From Begonia masoniana (Eukaryota > Streptophyta > Magnoliopsida > Cucurbitales > Begoniaceae), in the NCBI GenBank assembly GCA_022432975.1, contig CM039515.1:15781488-15845487 (forward strand): a stretch of 64,000 nt of DNA, written 5' to 3'. Numbering within the stretch: position 1 is the stretch's first letter; each line of letters opens with the position of its first letter. Shown in pieces: positions 59,060 to 64,000 of this stretch. The notes below the pieces were generated by a model. It did not search any database, was not told where the DNA came from, and saw only the letters and a list, made by a program, of their open reading frames with translations. The translations under genes and the position numbers were made by a program.

Positions 59060-61518
59060 TGTAACACCCGACATTTCGGCCAGGTAACTTTTAACTATAT
59101 TATCGGTCACTTTTCCGGATTAGAATTTAAGACAAGGCTAAATTAATAATATGTGGATTTTTGAACTAGGTCGAGTGGCATAATGGTAATATGAGGAGTA
59201 AGAGTTTGTATTTAAAGAAAATGGAAGGAGTTCAAATTTCTAAAAAGCTACAGTAGCCGACACCCTTCCCCTTTTCTCTCGGCGATTTCTTCTTCCCCAA
59301 GCTCCTGCTCTCGGTTGCCGTCATTCTCCCTCACCGGTGACTAGTTTCAGCCTGCATTTCCTCTGCGAATCCGCATCCGAGGTATGCATTAGACAATGCA
59401 GCTATCTATCAGTTCATTAGCTCTGTTTTCGGCCCGGCATTTGAACTTGGAATTTAGCAATGGCCGTGTTGCTTTAGAACATTTCGAATCCAAGGGTAGT
59501 AATGTCAACCCGAATAGATTCTAGACATTTTAAGTAATCTAACTCAGATTTAATTGATTGTTGAATCTGCTGTCCTATCTTGGATTTCAGATTCTGTGCA
59601 GAGCATTAGACTAAGGGATTCGGGGGTGACTCTAGCTATTAGATTTTAGGATGACTGATGACTAGAACTTTTAGGACTTTATTTAACTATTGTAATGTGA
59701 AATATGCTAGGTGAAGGAGCTGAAGGAAAGTGATTCAAGTTGCTAAGGAATCCAGGTAAGTGAATGTACTAAGTTTCCGGCCAATAGGGCCCTACATCAA
59801 AGGGTTATGTTAGATTTAGTGAACGTTGTCTACTGTATGTTTGAGGAAATGTCGGAGAATATGATGAAATGTCGATGGATATGGTTCTGTTATTCTGATG
59901 TACTCCCCTGTCATAGTTCGATGATTAAGTGCATTTATGTTATGCATCATGTTTTACTCCTCAAGCATATGAAAATGTTTTGAAATATGTTTTCTCATGA
60001 ATAAGATAAGAAGATAAAACTTATGCAACGTGGTTAAGTGAGGGTTGGGGGTGGTTCGGCGTATGTCACAGTCCGCAGTAGGACATATGAATACGACCCG
60101 CAGTAGGGACCATGATCAAACTCACTGTCGAACCCCCTTTACCAGCACAAATCCTCTCTTAAATCCACATAATGTAATGAAGAATACGAATGATGAAAGG
60201 AATGATGAATATGAGCATGTCTACGAATGATGATTATGAACTATGAATACGAGATACGATTATGAATGATGATTAAGGTAAGTACATGAAAAGAAAAGAC
60301 TTATGAGCACGTTTTTTTTTCCTCCAAGTTATGCATTCATGAACTCATAATAGTTTGCATTCCTTACTAAGCCTTAGGCTTACAGTTACACCTTATGATG
60401 TAGGTGAAGAAATATCCGGTGAGGAATTCAAAGTTGATGAAAATGTCTAAACTGGTTGCTGGAAGGTACTCAGAGGGTGAGGTCTGTGGCTGGATGGCGA
60501 AATGAGACTCCTGGTCGTACTCCTATGTTTTTAGTATGTTTATGAATACTGAGGTTTAATTATGGTAGATTTACCTTAAGTATGAGAGTCAAGACCTGTT
60601 TGAATGAGTTCCTTACTTTGAGGATAACTAAGAAACCATGAAGAGATTATATGATATTGAGTCTTCCGCTATGTGTATTCTGAATGGATTGTGTTTAAGA
60701 GATGTATAAAAGTAGTGTTAAGCTTCTAGCCGACGCCATCGGCAGAAGATGTGTCATTTAGTATGCTCATCTTCCGGCTGACGTCATCGGCAGGAGATGT
60801 GCTAAATGTTAAGTTTGCCTTCCGGCTGATGTCATCGGCAGGAGGATTGTGATGGGAGTCGGGTAAGTTTGTCTTCCGTGGGACGTCATCGGAAGAGGAA
60901 AGGTATTTGTCTTCCGCCTGACGTCATCGGTAGATAAGGAGTATTTGCCATCGGCAGATGGTGAGTTAATCTGTCGGAAGATGTAGTTGTCTTAAGCCAT
61001 CGGCAGATGACGGCAATGTCTGTTATCTGGCGGTCGGTATGAGTAGTGAGTTAAGCTATCGGAAGATGCGATGCCACGTCATCGGCAGATATAGCGTATT
61101 TGCCATCGGCAGATGAGAGCATCGTTTATTGTTCTCTCATCGGCAGATGAGAGCATCGTTTATTGTTCTCTCATCGGCAGATGTAGACGACTTCCGTTGT
61201 ATAATTGAACGGTATTTTAATTGGTCACACGAGTTGCACGTGACTGTCGGCAGATGCAAATATGTGTGCCTACCGATAGATGTTTAATGAATCTTGTGAG
61301 ATGCACGTGCTTACCGGTAGAACAACTAGATGTTTGTCGTTTAGCGATCAGCAGGAGTGAAAGCTAAATGCGGTTATTCAGCGAATTTAAGTTAAGTTAG
61401 GATGAGATATGATATAAACAAAAAAAAAAGGGGGTATACTACGATTACAGAGGTATAAAAGTACGGATAAGTTTAAAGAAAAGTCATGACACGTGACGAC
61501 CCGAGAAGGATCGTCACA
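59060..61518 (+). mobile_element. 5' LTR of E (2,459 bp)
   Basis: TGTAACACCCGAC at 59060 to GGATCGTCACA at 61518. TATA-like TATTTAAA at 59209-59216, then ACAGTAGCCGACACCC. Donor 59382, acceptor 59710, 45-nt exon 59711-59755, donor 59756, acceptor 60403. The 3' third has many CTGACGTCATCGG and TCGGCAGATG motifs (60720-61340), including a direct repeat of GAGAGCATCGTTTATTGTTC near 61110. Confidence 0.92.
59756..60403 (+). other. Putative LTR intron 2 with paired ends (E)
   Basis: TCCAG|GTAAGTGAATG to GATGTAG|GTGAAG, 648 nt. CCTACATCAAAGG (59791-59803) pairs fully with CCTTATGATGTAGG (60391-60404) with one bulged A. A GGTTCGGCG...GTCGAACC structured element and GTAAGTG-rich sequence lie between (about 60035-60140). 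Confidence 0.5.
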
Positions 61519-61522
61519 ATTA

Positions 61523-61534
61523 TGGTATCAGAGC
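61523..61534 (+). promoter_or_regulatory. Primer binding site of E
   Basis: TGGTATCAGAGC, a perfect 12-nt complement of the Met-tRNA 3' end, four bases after the LTR. Confidence 0.92.
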
Positions 61535-61678
61535 TAAACCAGGTTCTAAAATCGGTTCTGTAGACTGCCTTCCAGCACAGATTGCCACCCGAGTACTCTC
61601 CAACAACTGTAAGTATTTACGATTCTAGTGATGTCATTATGTTAAGATGTGTTTCTATTATTGTTTAGGAATCTCAAG

Positions 61679-64000
61679 ATGGTAAGAGGTCAACAGAGGG
61701 AAGACAACGTGGATAGTACCACTGTTGCTCAGCTGATAGAATTAGTTAATCGCCAATCGCGACAAATAGAGCAACTAGTGACTACTAGGGAAGAGCTTGG
61801 GAACTCCAGCTCTAATGTAACTCATGATCATGGGGGTGAGCGCTTTCACAGGCTTAGACCCCCGACATTTAATGGTCAAGTTTCTGATCCTGTTTATGCT
61901 GAAGAATGGATTCGGAAGGTGGAGGACATGTTCAAGTAAGCAAAAGTTGATGAAGGAGATAGAGTCACCTATGCTGTCTATCATTTGGAGCTGAATGCAA
62001 GACATTGGTGGGATTCTCTTCAGAGCACTGTTAATGCAGGGACTATGACTTGGGATATGTTTAAGACTGCCTTCTTTGACAAGTACTTCAATAGGACCGT
62101 TCAGGCCAGCAAGAAGAAAGAGTTCATGAATCTGCGACAATCTGGCTCTGTGACGGATTATATATGCAAATTTGACGCTTTATCACGGTTTGCTCCCCGA
62201 TTGGTTGAGAATGATGAGGACAAGATTTATCAATTTGTTCAAGGACTAAAGCCGAGTTTGTATGTGAAGGTAAAGACTTCTGGGATACACAATGTACCTT
62301 ATGGCGAAGTGACGGCTAAGGCCTTGGAATTGGAGGAGGCTGAGATGACAGCTTATGCACAGCGTGAACAGCCAAGGAAGTTCATTAAGGAGACTCAACC
62401 ACCACCACGTCAGAACAAAGGATGGCAACCACAGCCGAACAGAGGACAACAGCAGCAGCAGGGCATAAAGAGACCCTTCAATCCAAACGATGATCAAGGA
62501 AAAGGAAAACGACCATTAGCCCCTCTATGCTCAAACTGCCAGAAGAATCACCATGGTGAGTGCAAGCTGCACTCTGGCCGTTGCTATAGATGTGACAAGG
62601 TTGGACACATAGCCAGAGACTGCCCGATGCCATCAGACCCGAATCGAATCAGAGTTGCACCAAGAGTCTATGCTATGATGGAGGATGAAGATGCTGAACC
62701 ACGCACGGTCATATCAGGTACCATTATGGTTTGTGGTCTTTCTGCTTATACACTTATTGATACGGGAGCCACACACTCATTCATAGCAACCCTGTTTGTG
62801 TGTAAACATAAGTTAGAACTTTCACCAGTTGATAAACCGTATAGAGTTATGTTACCATCAGGGAAGTCTTTACATTCTGAGCAAATGTTGAAGGGTGATG
62901 TTTTGTCCTTAGGAGATAAGGAGCTATATGTAGAACTGATTATGATTGACATGAAAGGATATGAAATTATTTTAGGAATGGATTGGTTATTTAGGCATTA
63001 TGCCACGATTAGTTGTAGGTCTGGCCTAGTTGATTTCCGACCCCCAAATGGCGATCGGTATACCTTCCAAGCTATTCCAAAAATAAGTAAGATACCAATT
63101 ATATCCTCTCTAGTGACTCAACGGTTACTGAAGAGTGGTTGTTTGAGTTATCTAGCTAACATAATGGATGTCCGAGTAAAGAGTAAGGTGGAATTACAAG
63201 ATATCCCTATAGTTCAAGAGTTTCCTGAAGCATTCTTGGACGACTTGCCCGGGTTACCACCCGATAGAGAGATAGAATTCGTGATCGATACATACCCCGA
63301 GGCATTACCTGTATCTAAGAATCCTTACCGGATGGCACCTGTTGAGTTAAAAGAATTAAAGGTCCAACTACAGGAATTAGTTGACAAGGGATTCATACGT
63401 TCTAGTAGTTCTCCCTGGGGTGCACCTGTCCTTTTCGTTAAAAAGAAAGATGGTTCTCTTAGAATGTGTATAGACTACAGAGAACTAAATAAGTTGACAA
63501 TCAAGAATAAATATCCTTTACCCCGGATTGATGACCTGTTTGACCAACTACAAGGAGCTAAAGTATTCTCAAAGATTGACTTACGTTCGGGTTATTACCA
63601 ACTGAAGGTTAAGGAGGGAGATATACCAAAGACAGCCTTCAGAACCCGCTACGGACACTATGAATTTCTTGTAAAGTCATTTGGACTGACTAACGCGCCT
63701 GCAGCTTTCATGGACTTGATGAACCGAGTGTTTCGTGAGTACCTGGATAAGTTTGTGATTGTGTTTATAGATGACATTTTAATATACTCACAGACTGAAG
63801 CCGACCATGCTAAACATTTGAGAATAGTGTTATCAACCTTAAAACAGCAACAACTCTATGCCAAACTGTCCAAATGTGAATTTTGGCTGGATAAAGTCAA
63901 CTTTTTAGGTCATGTCATTTCTGCTGAGGGCATATCAGTAGACCCAACTAAGGTTCAGGCCGTTAAGGACTGGCCACAGCCAAAGAATGTCAGTGAAGTT
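61679..64000 (+). CDS. gag-pol polyprotein of E, one internal stop, runs off the window
   Basis: ATG 61679 was chosen as the first Met of the capsid frame after the primer site. Order: coiled-coil-like N terminus, capsid region ([37 protein letters not shown]), a Cys/His pair-containing [12 protein letters not shown] then CCHC knuckle [14 protein letters not shown] (from 62582), protease [10 protein letters not shown] (about 62755) with GMDWL, RT with [20 protein letters not shown] (about 63765) and [14 protein letters not shown]. The only break is TAA at 61937-61939; the remaining 687 codons to position 64000 are open. V-K-S-F replaces the usual V-M-S-F before GLTN. The gene makes Gag, protease and RT for reverse transcription; the copy is nearly but not fully intact. 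Confidence 0.9.

Larger units (their letters stand above)
59060..64000 (+). mobile_element. Ty3/gypsy retrotransposon E, 5' part, young
   Basis: LTR 59060-61518, Met-tRNA primer site 61523, then gag-pol open to the window end apart from one stop. It sits inside RT of B after CTGGA. As the innermost of four nested insertions (C, A', B, E) it is the latest of that chain. Confidence 0.93.

Overview
The window is plant nuclear DNA, most likely gene-free heterochromatin of a flowering plant (species not identifiable from the sequence). I see no host gene, tRNA gene or rRNA gene. What is here is long-terminal-repeat (LTR) retrotransposons of the Ty3/gypsy order, Tekay/Del-like chromoviruses where the coding part survives, stacked inside the remains of an endogenous pararetrovirus (Caulimoviridae-like; 30K-type movement protein, coat-protein region with CCHC knuckle, Met-tRNA primer site). 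Large tandem arrays have grown inside several of the LTRs.

Layout. 1-8697: gag-only retrotransposon D (minus), 3' LTR cut by the window edge, 5' LTR of 5.1 kb swollen by a 32-bp array. 8698-9454 and 13.8-17.5 kb: minus-strand pararetrovirus coat-protein region, split by solo LTR K (9455-13778), which holds solo LTR L (10465-12587); the K/virus junction is present three times. 17.5-19.4 kb: plus-strand pararetrovirus (coat-protein piece, leader, movement protein). 19425-49195: retrotransposon A (plus), a 29.8-kb insertion in the movement-protein region with target duplication CAAAT, itself carrying solo LTRs at 19520, 23583 (F, containing G and H), 36688 and 46690. 49201-49506: the pararetrovirus resumes. 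49507-64000: four successive interruptions, C, then A', then B (minus, containing a 1,501-base pure C run), then E (plus, running off the end with an almost intact gag-pol).

Nesting gives an order of events: pararetrovirus first; then A, C, D and K; then the LTRs inside them; with E the last step on the right-hand side. Five-base target duplications support ten of these insertions (eight perfect or inferred from a paired copy, two with one mismatch). Solo LTRs far outnumber complete elements, so LTR-LTR recombination has been frequent.

The most interesting signal is shared by otherwise diverged LTR families. Each has a TATA-like box about 145-150 bp inside the LTR and then what looks like a spliced leader: a first intron (about 217 nt in most), a 45-54-nt exon, and a second intron of about 480-650 nt whose two ends are complementary. 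The 3' arm overlaps the acceptor AG. The arms differ in sequence between families yet still pair, which looks like compensatory change. The second intron also carries a structured repeat, amplified to 19 copies in LTR G.
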